In this document: positions 44,618 through 53,691 of the stretch, piece after piece | How the letters are laid out: each line of letters begins with the position of its first letter | How positions within the stretch are numbered: position 1 is the stretch's first letter | Assembly (NCBI GenBank): GCA_052067355.1 | Contig: JBQHQH010000010.1 | Span: forward strand, 17,908 to 81,907 | Length of the DNA: 64,000 bases | Reading direction: 5' to 3' | Source: CABMKH01 sp040797625 | Lineage (GTDB): Bacteria > Bacillota > Clostridia > Tissierellales > Tissierellaceae | Notes under the pieces: model-generated | The model's database searches: none | What the model saw: only the letters and a program-made list of their open reading frames with translations | Told to the model about the DNA's origin: nothing | Made by a program: the position numbers and the translations under genes

Positions 44618-44642
44618 AATATTTGTCACAAAAATCCGATAT
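44617..44642 (+). promoter_or_regulatory. Candidate sigma-D (flagellar) promoter of the first chemoreceptor
   Basis: TAAT, 15 nt and CCGATAT, close to the TAAA-N15-GCCGATAA pattern used by motility genes. A similar element precedes the second receptor. Confidence 0.45.
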
Positions 44643-44673
44643 GTTATATATACAAATAGAAAGGGTGACAAAT

Positions 44674-46668
44674 ATGAAATTAAAAAATAAGATAATATTA
44701 CTCACTGTGTTAGTTTGTATCATTAGTATTTTATCAATATCTATAGTGAATTATGGAATATCAATTAAAAAGCTAGAAGAAGAAGTAGATGAAAAGATTC
44801 AACTAGAAGCAATGGGGATAGCTAAAGATATTGATAAATGGATGGGGGTTCAAAAAGAAGCCTTATCCGAAGTTATAGAAGGTATGATAGTAGCGGATAA
44901 TTTTGAATATGATTATGCATGTAATTATTTAAAAGAAGCTAATAAAAGGAGAGATGGAAATTTTCACTTTATAGCTTTTGGTGATAAGGTTTTTATAGAA
45001 GCAGATAATTTTCAGCCAAGTTATAAACCTACAGAGCAAGAATGGTATAGAGGAGCTATAGAATCAGAAGATTTCTATATGACACAACCTTATATTGATG
45101 GTAAGACAGGGGGAACTGTAGTCTCTGTTACAAAGAGTTTTAAAACACTTGAAGGCAGAGAAGGAGTTATAGGGTTAGATTTATCAATTGACTATTTAGT
45201 AAACCTTGTTGCTAATTCAAATGTAGGAGAAAATTCTTATGCCTTTTTAGTAGATGATGTGGGAAATATAGTAACTCATTTAAATCAGGAATTTAAACCT
45301 AAGGATGGGAAATACATAAATATAAAAGATGTATTAAATGGAAGATCAGATATTATAATGGATGCACAAGAACTAGATATAAAAGATAGAAGAATACAGG
45401 ATTATGATGGAATAGATAGGTTTTTCTTTTTAGGAGATATAGATGAGATAAATTGGAAAGTAGGGGTTGCAGTGTCAACTGACTATGCCACAGGTATAGT
45501 TAAACATGTAATTGAGTATACGATAATTGCTGCAATAGTTATATTGACTATATCTATTATATTATCAATCTCTATATCTAATTCTATTAGTAAACCTATA
45601 GTCAAATCAGTAGAAATCGCAGAAAATATAGGAAATCTAAATCTAGTTGATACCATAGATGAAAAAGAACTTAAGAGAAAAGATGAGATTGGACAGATGT
45701 ATAATTCTTTTCAAAACATTATAGAAAAGCTTAAGATGTTTATGAAAGAATTAGATAGTTCAATTCAAGCAAATCATCAGATATATGAAGATACTGTATC
45801 TAAGTTGAAGTTTTTATTGAATCAGGCAGAGGATACATCTGCTACCACTGAAGAACTATCAGCAGGTATGGAAGAAACTGCTGCCACTACTATATCTTTA
45901 GATGAATCTGCTAATGAGATAAATAATGCTATTGAAGAATTTACGGAGAAGATGGAGATAGGAGCTGCTACATCTAATGAAATAAGCACAAAGGCTGATG
46001 AATTAAGTGGGCAATTTATCGAGGCAAAGGATAATACCATGGACATCTACTCAAATACAAGAGATGAGATAGAAGAAACTATTAAATCTGCCAAGGAAGT
46101 AGAAAAGATCAATGTATTGTCTAATGCTATACTTGAGATATCAGAACAGACAAGTCTATTATCCTTAAATGCAGCCATAGAAGCAGCTAGGGCAGGTGAA
46201 GCTGGAAGAGGATTTGCAGTTGTTGCAGAGGAAATAAGAAAGTTAGCAGAAAACTCAAATTCAACTGTAGGAGAGATACAGTCAGTGACACAGGTAATAA
46301 CTCAATCTGTTTCAAAATTAGTAGAGAATACATCTCATCTAATAGAATTCTTAGAGACTAAAGTAATAGGAGACTATGAGATGATGGTAGATGCAGTAAA
46401 TCAGTATAAAGCTGATGGATATTCACTAAATGATATTATGTCTGGATTATCTGCTACATCTGAAGAGCTATCAGCAACTATAAATCAGATGTCTATGTCG
46501 ATGAAAGATATAGCTATTACAGTAGAGGACTCTACAAAAGCTACTACAAATATAGCGGAGAAGAATATGAATATGGTAGAAGCTATAAACAATATAAATG
46601 AGATAATCCAAAGAAATAGACAGGTATCAGAAAGGTTACAAGAGATAGTATCTCAAGTTAGAATTTAG
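44674..46668 (+). CDS. Methyl-accepting chemotaxis protein, first tandem copy
   Basis: The start is the ATG of MKLKNKIILLTVLVC, behind AAAGGGTGAC; the earlier in-frame ATG reads through non-coding DNA. The 664-residue protein has a first membrane helix (about 7-27), an extracellular dCACHE-like sensor (about 28-280, with WYRGAIESEDFYMTQPYIDGK), a second helix (about 285-310), a HAMP domain and the cytoplasmic signalling hairpin with tip EQTSLLSLNAAIEAARAGE and GFAVVAEEIRKLAENS. It senses a small ligand, possibly an amino acid, and signals to CheA. It forms a tandem pair with the next gene. Confidence 0.92.
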   Translation: MKLKNKIILLTVLVCIISILSISIVNYGISIKKLEEEVDEKIQLEAMGIAKDIDKWMGVQKEALSEVIEGMIVADNFEYDYACNYLKEANKRRDGNFHFIAFGDKVFIEADNFQPSYKPTEQEWYRGAIESEDFYMTQPYIDGKTGGTVVSVTKSFKTLEGREGVIGLDLSIDYLVNLVANSNVGENSYAFLVDDVGNIVTHLNQEFKPKDGKYINIKDVLNGRSDIIMDAQELDIKDRRIQDYDGIDRFFFLGDIDEINWKVGVAVSTDYATGIVKHVIEYTIIAAIVILTISIILSISISNSISKPIVKSVEIAENIGNLNLVDTIDEKELKRKDEIGQMYNSFQNIIEKLKMFMKELDSSIQANHQIYEDTVSKLKFLLNQAEDTSATTEELSAGMEETAATTISLDESANEINNAIEEFTEKMEIGAATSNEISTKADELSGQFIEAKDNTMDIYSNTRDEIEETIKSAKEVEKINVLSNAILEISEQTSLLSLNAAIEAARAGEAGRGFAVVAEEIRKLAENSNSTVGEIQSVTQVITQSVSKLVENTSHLIEFLETKVIGDYEMMVDAVNQYKADGYSLNDIMSGLSATSEELSATINQMSMSMKDIAITVEDSTKATTNIAEKNMNMVEAINNINEIIQRNRQVSERLQEIVSQVRI

Positions 46669-46731
46669 TAAGTTATAAAGTCCATTTAAAATTTATAAAG
46701 ATAATTAGTTAATTGAATAGATGAGTCAATT

Positions 46732-46763
46732 AAAGCTAGGAATTTAATTTTATTCCTAGCTTT
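46732..46763 (+). terminator. Terminator after the first chemoreceptor
   Basis: AAAGCTAGGAAT and ATTCCTAGCTTT form a 12-bp stem followed by AATATATT. Confidence 0.75.
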
Positions 46764-46828
46764 AATATATTATAAATTCTAATTGAGATTAGTTAGGATT
46801 TACCAGAAATTAGAAATATGAAAGTTGT

Positions 46829-46855
46829 TAATATATACTATTGAGATTCCGATAG
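46829..46855 (+). promoter_or_regulatory. Candidate sigma-D promoter of the second chemoreceptor
   Basis: TAAT, 16 nt and CCGATAG, matching the element at 44617 in position and sequence style. Confidence 0.4.
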
Positions 46856-46889
46856 AGTGTAGATACATATATATGAAAGGATGACAGTT

Positions 46890-48884
46890 ATGAAACTAAG
46901 AAGCAAGATAATATTATTCACTGTATTGGTTTGTGTTATTAGTATTCTATCTATATCTTTAGTAAATTATAGAATATCTATTAAGAGATTAGAAACGGAG
47001 GTTGACGATAGGATTCAATATGAGACTATATCTATAGCCAAGGATATAGATGCATGGGTAGGATCAGAAAAGAAAGCACTATCTGAAATTATAGAAGGTA
47101 TGATAGTAGCAGATAATTTTGAATACGAATATGGATGTAATTATATGAAGGAGGCGAATAAGAGAAATGGTGAGAATGTCTATTATATATCTTTCACTGA
47201 TGGACTCTATCTAGATGCCGATAATTTTCAGCCTGATTATGACCCAACTCAGAGAAATTGGTATATAGGTGCTATGGAAACAGAGAATTTTTATATAACA
47301 GAACCTTATGTGGATGCAAAAACTCAAGGAATGATTTTTTCTATTTCAAAAGCTTTTAAGACAGTTAGTGGAAGAGAGGGAGTTATATGCGTAGATATTC
47401 AAATTGATTATTTAATGAATTATATTTCTTCAATAAATATAGGAGAAGATTCCTATGCTTTTTTAATTGATCAGAAAGAAAATATCGCTACTCATTTAAA
47501 CGAAGAGTTTAAACCTCAGGTGGATAGATATACTAATATTAAAGATATATTAGATGGAAAAGCTAGTGCTATAGCTGGAAGAGGAAATTTAAATATAGAA
47601 GATAGGAAAATACAAGATTATGATGGACAAGATAGATATTTTTTCTTTGGAGATATTAAAGAATCAGGATGGAAATTAGGAGTTACAGTATCTACTGATT
47701 ATGCTACAGGTGCTATTAATAAGGTAATTCGACTTATGCTAATGGCATCAATAGCAATTTTAGCCGTAGCTATATCACTTTCTATTTATATATCTAATTC
47801 TATAACAAGACCAATAGCTAAGACGGTAGAAATTGCAGAGAATATAGGAAATCTAAATTTGACTAATGGCATAGATGAAAAAGAACTTAGAAGAAAAGAT
47901 GAGATTGGACAGATGTATAATTCTTTTCAAAATATTATGGAAAAACTCAAGATGTTTATTAAAGAATTAGATAGTTCAATTCAATCAAATCATCAAGTAT
48001 ATGAAGATACTGTATCTAAGTTGAAATTTTTATTGAATCAGGCAGAGGATACATCTGCTACCACTGAAGAACTATCAGCAGGTATGGAAGAAACTGCTGC
48101 CACTACTATATCTTTAGATGAATCTGCTAATGAGATAAATAATGCTATTGAAGAATTTACGGAGAAGATGGAGATAGGAGCTGCTACATCTAATGAAATA
48201 AGCACAAAGGCTGATGAATTAAGTGGGCAATTTATCGAGGCAAAGGATAAAACCATGGACATCTACTCAAATACAAGAGATGAGATAGAAGAAACTATTA
48301 AATCTGCCAAGGAAGTAGAAAAGATCAATGTATTGTCTAATGCTATACTTGAGATATCAGAACAGACAAGTCTATTATCCTTAAATGCAGCCATAGAAGC
48401 AGCTAGGGCAGGTGAAGCTGGAAGAGGATTTGCAGTTGTTGCAGAGGAAATAAGAAAGTTAGCAGAAAACTCAAATTCAACTGTAGGAGAGATACAGTCA
48501 GTGACACAGGTAATAACTCAATCTGTTTCAAAATTAGTAGAGAATACATCTCATCTAATAGAATTCTTAGAGACTAAAGTAATAGGAGACTATGAGATGA
48601 TGGTAGATGCAGTAAATCAGTATAAAACTGATGGATATTCACTAAATGATATTATGTCTGGATTATCTGCTACATCTGAAGAGCTATCAGCAACTATAAA
48701 TCAGATGTCTATGTCGATGAAAGATATAGCTATTACAGTAGAGGACTCTACAAAAGCTACTACAAATATAGCGGAGAAGAATATGAATATGGTAGAAGCT
48801 ATAAACAATATAAATGAGATAATCCAAAGAAATAGACAGGTATCAGAGAGATTACAACAGATAGTATCTCAAGTAAAGATTTGA
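46890..48884 (+). CDS. Methyl-accepting chemotaxis protein, second tandem copy
   Basis: The start is the ATG of MKLRSKIILFTVLVC behind GAAAGGATGACAGTT. It is also 664 residues and colinear with the first copy (constant offset of 2216 nt from start to stop). The dCACHE-like sensor (about 28-280, WYIGAMETENFYITEPYVDAK) has diverged in many residues, while the signalling region from about residue 380 onward is nearly identical in protein and DNA. The two receptors therefore likely read different but related ligands and feed the same CheA array. Confidence 0.92.
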   Translation: MKLRSKIILFTVLVCVISILSISLVNYRISIKRLETEVDDRIQYETISIAKDIDAWVGSEKKALSEIIEGMIVADNFEYEYGCNYMKEANKRNGENVYYISFTDGLYLDADNFQPDYDPTQRNWYIGAMETENFYITEPYVDAKTQGMIFSISKAFKTVSGREGVICVDIQIDYLMNYISSINIGEDSYAFLIDQKENIATHLNEEFKPQVDRYTNIKDILDGKASAIAGRGNLNIEDRKIQDYDGQDRYFFFGDIKESGWKLGVTVSTDYATGAINKVIRLMLMASIAILAVAISLSIYISNSITRPIAKTVEIAENIGNLNLTNGIDEKELRRKDEIGQMYNSFQNIMEKLKMFIKELDSSIQSNHQVYEDTVSKLKFLLNQAEDTSATTEELSAGMEETAATTISLDESANEINNAIEEFTEKMEIGAATSNEISTKADELSGQFIEAKDKTMDIYSNTRDEIEETIKSAKEVEKINVLSNAILEISEQTSLLSLNAAIEAARAGEAGRGFAVVAEEIRKLAENSNSTVGEIQSVTQVITQSVSKLVENTSHLIEFLETKVIGDYEMMVDAVNQYKTDGYSLNDIMSGLSATSEELSATINQMSMSMKDIAITVEDSTKATTNIAEKNMNMVEAINNINEIIQRNRQVSERLQQIVSQVKI

Positions 48885-48918
48885 TAAATTTTATGATATG
48901 GATTAATAAAGAAGATTT

Positions 48919-48951
48919 ATATCAGCTGGAATTTTATATTTCAGCTGATAT
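48919..48951 (+). terminator. Terminator after the second chemoreceptor
   Basis: ATATCAGCTG and CAGCTGATAT form a 10-bp stem followed by TTTTAC. The rest of the 350-nt gap up to 49237 holds the promoter at 49153 and AT-rich DNA; a 60-codon TTG-initiated ORF there is not convincing. Confidence 0.75.
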
Positions 48952-49152
48952 TTTACTTTGTGTTAGGAAATAACACAAAATCATAGATTTTATTTGCTTG
49001 ACTTGTACTTATCTTTAGGCTTATCTATTTTTAATATTCCCAGTCAAAATGCTGAAATTGCAAACTATCAGATAAAGAATATATCTTATTTTAACTGGCA
49101 CAATAACCCATATAATAGAATTTTATCTGCAGAAATTTTTAAAAATAAGTGC

Positions 49153-49182
49153 TTGAAATATCTCCGTATTATGTGATATAAT
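49153..49182 (+). promoter_or_regulatory. Sigma-A promoter of the transporter-GGT operon
   Basis: TTGAAA, an 18-nt spacer and TATAAT, about 55 nt before the coding start. Confidence 0.7.
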
Positions 49183-49237
49183 GTTCCGAATTATATCAAA
49201 TTGGTGTAATAAAGCAAAGTAAGGAGGAACGAAGACT

Positions 49238-50404
49238 ATGTATTACTATCTATTTATTTGTTTGGCTATCTTTGGTTTAGGAGATTTTTTAGGAACTTTA
49301 ACTAAAGCTAAGTTATCATCAGTATTTGTTAGCTTAATTTTGTTCTTAATTGGATTTATGACTGGTATTTTACCAGCAGATATAATCGAGTTAGCTGGGT
49401 TAACTGCACTTGGAAAATGGTCATCTGCCTTCATTATATTTCATATGGGGACAATGATAAATATTAGAGAGTTATTGGATGAATGGAGAACAGTATTATT
49501 AGCTGTCATCTCTATGATTATAGCGATTATTTCAACAATATTGGTAATACCGATTATTGGGAAAGAAGCAGCAATGGTCAGTATACCAATTTTAAATGGT
49601 GGGATTGTTGCTACCAAGATAATGACAGAAGTAGCTTCAGGCAAAGGCTTTGCCTTGGCAGCAGCTTTAGGAACTATTGTATATGCAGTACAGAAATTCT
49701 TTGGAACACCATTTGCATCATATTTTGGATTAAAAGAAGCAGAATTGATTGTAAAAGATTTAAAAGAAAATAAAAATAAGAAAGTAGAAAACAAAATTGG
49801 AAACCTTGAAGAAGAAAGTAAAAAGATGAAATTTTATGAAAAGCATGATAAATACTATGGGAATTTTGTATGCTTGGGGATAACTGCATTTTTTGCATGG
49901 ATCTCGTCTATATTAGGAGACCATACGCCTATAAGTTATTCAATCTGGGCTCTGTTTTTAGGAGCAATAGTATCTTATTTGGGATTAGTACCAGAGAGAG
50001 TATTGGATAGAGCAAAGGCTTCAGGATTATTGAATATGGCTGTATTTGCAAGTATAATTCCATCTTTGGCGACTATCAAATTGGCAGATTTAGCTACTCT
50101 AGGATTACAGACAACGGTAATCTTTGTATCTCTCTTTATAGTATTATATATACTTATAGGTATTTTACCAATATGGAAGATAGTAGGATCTAGGAATTTA
50201 GCTTTGGGAATATCTGTTGCCCAACTATTGGGTTTCCCAGCCACATATTTAATATCCCATGAAATTGCAAATGCTGTTGCCCAAAATGAAGAAGAAAGAC
50301 AGGCTATATTGGATGTATTGATGCCAAGATATGTAGTAGCTGGTCTAGCAACTGTTACATCTATATCTATTATTATAGCAGGAATATTTGAAAGATTTTT
50401 ATAA
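49238..50404 (+). CDS. Integral membrane transporter, first paralogue
   Basis: A 388-residue protein with about 10-11 membrane segments in two halves around a soluble charged loop (about residues 165-205). Paired motifs HMGTMINIRELLDEWRTVL, GGIVATKIMTEVASGKG and, near the end, LLGFPATYLISHEIANAVAQNEEER suggest an inverted-repeat carrier fold like Na+/solute symporters. The family is not recognised with certainty. It is followed 51 nt later by a gamma-glutamyltransferase, so the substrate may be a gamma-glutamyl compound or its product. A paralogue is encoded at 52493. Confidence 0.65.
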   Translation: MYYYLFICLAIFGLGDFLGTLTKAKLSSVFVSLILFLIGFMTGILPADIIELAGLTALGKWSSAFIIFHMGTMINIRELLDEWRTVLLAVISMIIAIISTILVIPIIGKEAAMVSIPILNGGIVATKIMTEVASGKGFALAAALGTIVYAVQKFFGTPFASYFGLKEAELIVKDLKENKNKKVENKIGNLEEESKKMKFYEKHDKYYGNFVCLGITAFFAWISSILGDHTPISYSIWALFLGAIVSYLGLVPERVLDRAKASGLLNMAVFASIIPSLATIKLADLATLGLQTTVIFVSLFIVLYILIGILPIWKIVGSRNLALGISVAQLLGFPATYLISHEIANAVAQNEEERQAILDVLMPRYVVAGLATVTSISIIIAGIFERFL

Positions 50405-50455
50405 CTAACTATATAGATTAAATATCATCATGAAATAAAATTAAGGGGGAGTATT

Positions 50456-52063
50456 ATGAAATTTGATGCACAGTATTATCCGTATCCATCACAGAGAAAT
50501 GTTGTCTACGCTACTAATGGGATGGTAGCTACTGGAAATCCATCTGCTTCTGCTGCTGGACTAGAGATATTGAGACGAGGAGGAAATGCAATTGACGCAG
50601 CTGTAGCTGTAGCCACAACACTTCCTGTTGTAGAACCAACAGGTAATGGGATTGGTGCAGATAATTTTGCATTGATTTGGTATAAAGGTAAACTCTATGG
50701 TCTAAATTCTAGTGGATTTGCACCAAAGTCTATATCAGTAGCAGCTTTAAAAGATAGGGGATATTCTAAAATACCATCTTATGGAGTTGTCCCTATAAAT
50801 GTACCTGGTGCTCCAGCAGGATGGGCAGCTATGAATCAGCGATTTGGAAATCTATCTTTGGAAGAATGTATGACTCCTGCAATAAGTTATGCAGAAAATG
50901 GGTATGCAGTAGCTCCAAATGTAGGGAGACTTTGGGATGAGGCATTTAATATCTATAGTCAGTTTAAGGATTTAGAGGAATTTGCAGGATGGTTTGATAC
51001 ATTTGCTCCTAAGAATAGACCTTTTAAAATAGGAGAAGTCTTTAAAAATCAAGATATGGCTAATACTTTGAGATTAATTGCCAAAACCAGTGGAGATGCT
51101 TTCTATACTGGTGAATTGGCAGAGAAAATTGATGCCTTTATTAGAAAATACAATGGGTTTTTAACAATAGATGATTTAGCATCATATAGCCCAGAATGGG
51201 TAGAGCCTATTAGTGTAAATTATAGAGGTTATGATGTCTGGGAGATACCACCAAATGGTCATGGTATTACAGTATTGATGGCATTAAATATACTAAAAGG
51301 ATTTAATTTTACAGAAAGAGATACTGTAGAGACATTGCACAGACAGATTGAAGCTATGAAGTTGAGCTTTGTAGATACAAAGGAATATGTTGCTGAACCT
51401 AGATATATGAAGGTAACTGTAGAGCAGTTATTGTCTGAGAGATATGCTAATGACAGAAGAGCCCTTATTACAGATACAGCTATAGAACCTAAAGTTGGAG
51501 ATCCTAGTTATAGTGGAACAGTGTATTTTGCAACTGCTGATAGAGAAGGAAATATGGTTTCTATGATACAGAGCAACTATAGAGGGTTTGGTTCTGGAAT
51601 TGTAATTCCAGGTACAGGAATCTCTCTTCATGATAGAGGAGAAAACTTCTCTTTTGAAGAAGGACATTCAAATGCTATAGAAGGTGGAAAACGCCCTTAT
51701 CATACAATTATACCAGGATTTTTGACTAAAGATGGTGAAGCCGTAGGTCCATTTGGTATAATGGGTGGATTTATGCAGCCTCAAGCTCATGTTCAGGTTG
51801 TAATGAATACTATAGATTTTCATATGAACCCACAGTCTGCACTAGATGCTACAAGATGGCAATGGATAGGAGGAAAGACCGTAGAGGTAGAACAGGATAC
51901 TCCAAATCATATTATAAAGAAATTACAGAGAATGGGGCATGATATAGTTGTTCAACCAGATCCATATCATATGGGACGTGGTCAAATAATATGGAGAAAT
52001 ACAGATGGAGTTTTAATGGGGGGAACAGAAAAACGTACAGATGGAATGATTGCTTCTTGGTAA
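50456..52063 (+). CDS. Gamma-glutamyltransferase family protein (cytoplasmic)
   Basis: A 535-residue Ntn-hydrolase of the gamma-glutamyltranspeptidase family. Motifs are NPSASAAGLEILRRGGNAIDAAVA, VVEPTGNGIGAD, GVVPINVPGAPAGWAAM and the candidate processing/nucleophile site SGTVYFATADREGNMVS (Thr near residue 362). No signal peptide is present, in contrast to periplasmic GGTs. It is co-transcribed with the upstream transporter, pointing to uptake and intracellular hydrolysis of gamma-glutamyl peptides or related amides. Confidence 0.85.
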   Translation: MKFDAQYYPYPSQRNVVYATNGMVATGNPSASAAGLEILRRGGNAIDAAVAVATTLPVVEPTGNGIGADNFALIWYKGKLYGLNSSGFAPKSISVAALKDRGYSKIPSYGVVPINVPGAPAGWAAMNQRFGNLSLEECMTPAISYAENGYAVAPNVGRLWDEAFNIYSQFKDLEEFAGWFDTFAPKNRPFKIGEVFKNQDMANTLRLIAKTSGDAFYTGELAEKIDAFIRKYNGFLTIDDLASYSPEWVEPISVNYRGYDVWEIPPNGHGITVLMALNILKGFNFTERDTVETLHRQIEAMKLSFVDTKEYVAEPRYMKVTVEQLLSERYANDRRALITDTAIEPKVGDPSYSGTVYFATADREGNMVSMIQSNYRGFGSGIVIPGTGISLHDRGENFSFEEGHSNAIEGGKRPYHTIIPGFLTKDGEAVGPFGIMGGFMQPQAHVQVVMNTIDFHMNPQSALDATRWQWIGGKTVEVEQDTPNHIIKKLQRMGHDIVVQPDPYHMGRGQIIWRNTDGVLMGGTEKRTDGMIASW

Positions 52064-52083
52064 TTTAAACTTTAAAAAAGTAG

Positions 52084-52112
52084 TTGACATATGAAAGAAT
52101 ATATATTATAAT
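52084..52112 (+). promoter_or_regulatory. Sigma-A promoter of the T-box transcript
   Basis: TTGACA-N17-TATAAT, a perfect consensus promoter. Confidence 0.85.
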
Positions 52113-52129
52113 AATTTTTAAATTTAAAG

Positions 52130-52406
52130 TTATCTAATAGTTAAGATGGAGACAAAAATACTTAAACTTTGCTAAAGAGAGCTGATGGATGGTGTGAATC
52201 AGTGTAAGGTGAGTATGTAATGATCACTCCTAAACTGCTTTATTTAAACATGAAGGAGTAAATAAGGCCGGTTGTCACCGTTATATGAATAGGGTTCAAG
52301 GAAATACCTTCGACCTGAAAAGGCAATTTTATGAATTGTAAATTAGAGTGGTACCACGGAATTCAACCCCGTCTCTATAGGTTTATCTATAGAGACGGGG
52401 TTTTTT
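52130..52406 (+). promoter_or_regulatory. T-box leader, likely isoleucine specifier
   Basis: The leader has a stem I region with AAAGAGAGCTGATGG and GGTGTGAATCAG, a candidate specifier ATC (52223-52225) in AATGATCACTCC, the T-box AGAGTGGTACCACGG (52345-52359) and a strong terminator CCCCGTCTCTATAG/CTATAGAGACGGGG plus T6 (52367-52406). The specifier points to isoleucyl-tRNA. It controls the transporter and amidohydrolase that follow. Confidence 0.88.
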
Positions 52407-52492
52407 AAATTTAAGGTCTGGCCAGACTTTACAAATATTATTTAGTTTCTAGTTTACCTTTAGTTACAAAAATTTAATTTAGGGGGAATAAT

Positions 52493-53671
52493 ATGGAAAG
52501 TTTGTTGGCTATATCGTCAATATTAGTAGTTTATAGTTTTGGAGAGTATATATCATATAAGACAAAATCCATTGTATCTATGATGTTTGTAGCATCTACC
52601 ATCTTTATGGTTGGATTTTGGCTAGGATTACCAAAGACAATATTAGAGGATTCGCAGTTAATGGGTTTCGGTTCACTCATGATTGCTTTTTTAATAACCC
52701 ATATGGGCACATTGTTGAGTTTTGAAGATCTTAAAAAACAATGGAAAACTGTATTGATTTCAATTGCCGCAGTAATAGGAATTGGTGTGTTTTTATTTTT
52801 CGTTGGTTCTCCTATCATAGGTAGAGAATATGCTGTAGCATCTGCACCACCTATATCTGGTGGAGTAGTAGCAGCTATTATCATGGGAGATGCAGCAAAG
52901 GCTAAAGGACTTGAATCCATAGCTGTATTTACTACATTATTAGTAGTAATCCAAGGTTTTTTTGGATATCCTGTAGCATCCTTATTGCTTAGTAGGGAAG
53001 CTAATAAATTAGTTAAAGATTTTAGGAATGGAAAAATAGAAGGTAATACAAATTCAGGTAATGATGAATCAGTAAAAGAAAGAAGAAAATTGTTGATTCC
53101 AGAACTACCTAAAGATTTGCAGACGAATTTTATGCTATTGGCTAAATTAGGATTGGTAGCTCTATTAGGATTTAAGTTATCTGATCTTACAAATGGACTT
53201 ATTCATAGATATGTCATGTGTCTTTTAGTTGGTGTAGCAGGAAGAGAAATAGGATTTTTAGAGGAAAATATAATGACTAAAGCAAATTCCTTTGGCATAG
53301 GTCTATTAGGGCTTATGGTTGTAATAATGGGAAACTTGGTAAATGCAACTCCTCAGATGTTACTATCCATAGCTTTTCCATTGGTTATGAGTTTAGTATT
53401 GGCAATCATAGGGATAATGATATTTTCATCAATTGTTGGAAAGATATTGGGCTATTCCTTTGAAATGTCTACAGCTATAGGAGTATCTGCTTTATTTGGT
53501 TTTCCTGGAACTTTCATATTATCTAATGAGGTTGCAAGAGCTAATGGAAGCACAGAGGAAGAAAGGGAGTACATACTAAGCCAAATACTTCCTAAGATGC
53601 TAGTAGCAGGATTTATGACAGTGACAATAGCATCTGTAGTTTTAGCAGGATTTATGTCAGGGTTAATTTAA
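52493..53671 (+). CDS. Integral membrane transporter, second paralogue, T-box controlled
   Basis: A 392-residue paralogue of the protein at 49238, aligned throughout: HMGTLLSFEDLKKQWKTVL, SGGVVAAIIMGDAAKAKGL, a central charged loop and FGFPGTFILSNEVARANGSTEEER. It is the first gene after the isoleucine T-box, so it probably brings in isoleucine or, more likely given the amidohydrolase 20 nt downstream, an isoleucine-containing conjugate or peptide. The family is not recognised with certainty. Confidence 0.65.
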   Translation: MESLLAISSILVVYSFGEYISYKTKSIVSMMFVASTIFMVGFWLGLPKTILEDSQLMGFGSLMIAFLITHMGTLLSFEDLKKQWKTVLISIAAVIGIGVFLFFVGSPIIGREYAVASAPPISGGVVAAIIMGDAAKAKGLESIAVFTTLLVVIQGFFGYPVASLLLSREANKLVKDFRNGKIEGNTNSGNDESVKERRKLLIPELPKDLQTNFMLLAKLGLVALLGFKLSDLTNGLIHRYVMCLLVGVAGREIGFLEENIMTKANSFGIGLLGLMVVIMGNLVNATPQMLLSIAFPLVMSLVLAIIGIMIFSSIVGKILGYSFEMSTAIGVSALFGFPGTFILSNEVARANGSTEEEREYILSQILPKMLVAGFMTVTIASVVLAGFMSGLI

Positions 53672-53691
53672 ATAAATAAGGGGTGGTTATT

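Noticed and set aside
45822..48262. Identical minus-strand 74-codon ORFs within both chemoreceptor genes
   Set aside because: They are antisense shadows of the duplicated signalling region.
48994..49176. 60-codon TTG-initiated ORF between the second chemoreceptor and the transporter
   Set aside because: No ribosome site, overlaps the promoter at 49153 and has no recognisable features.
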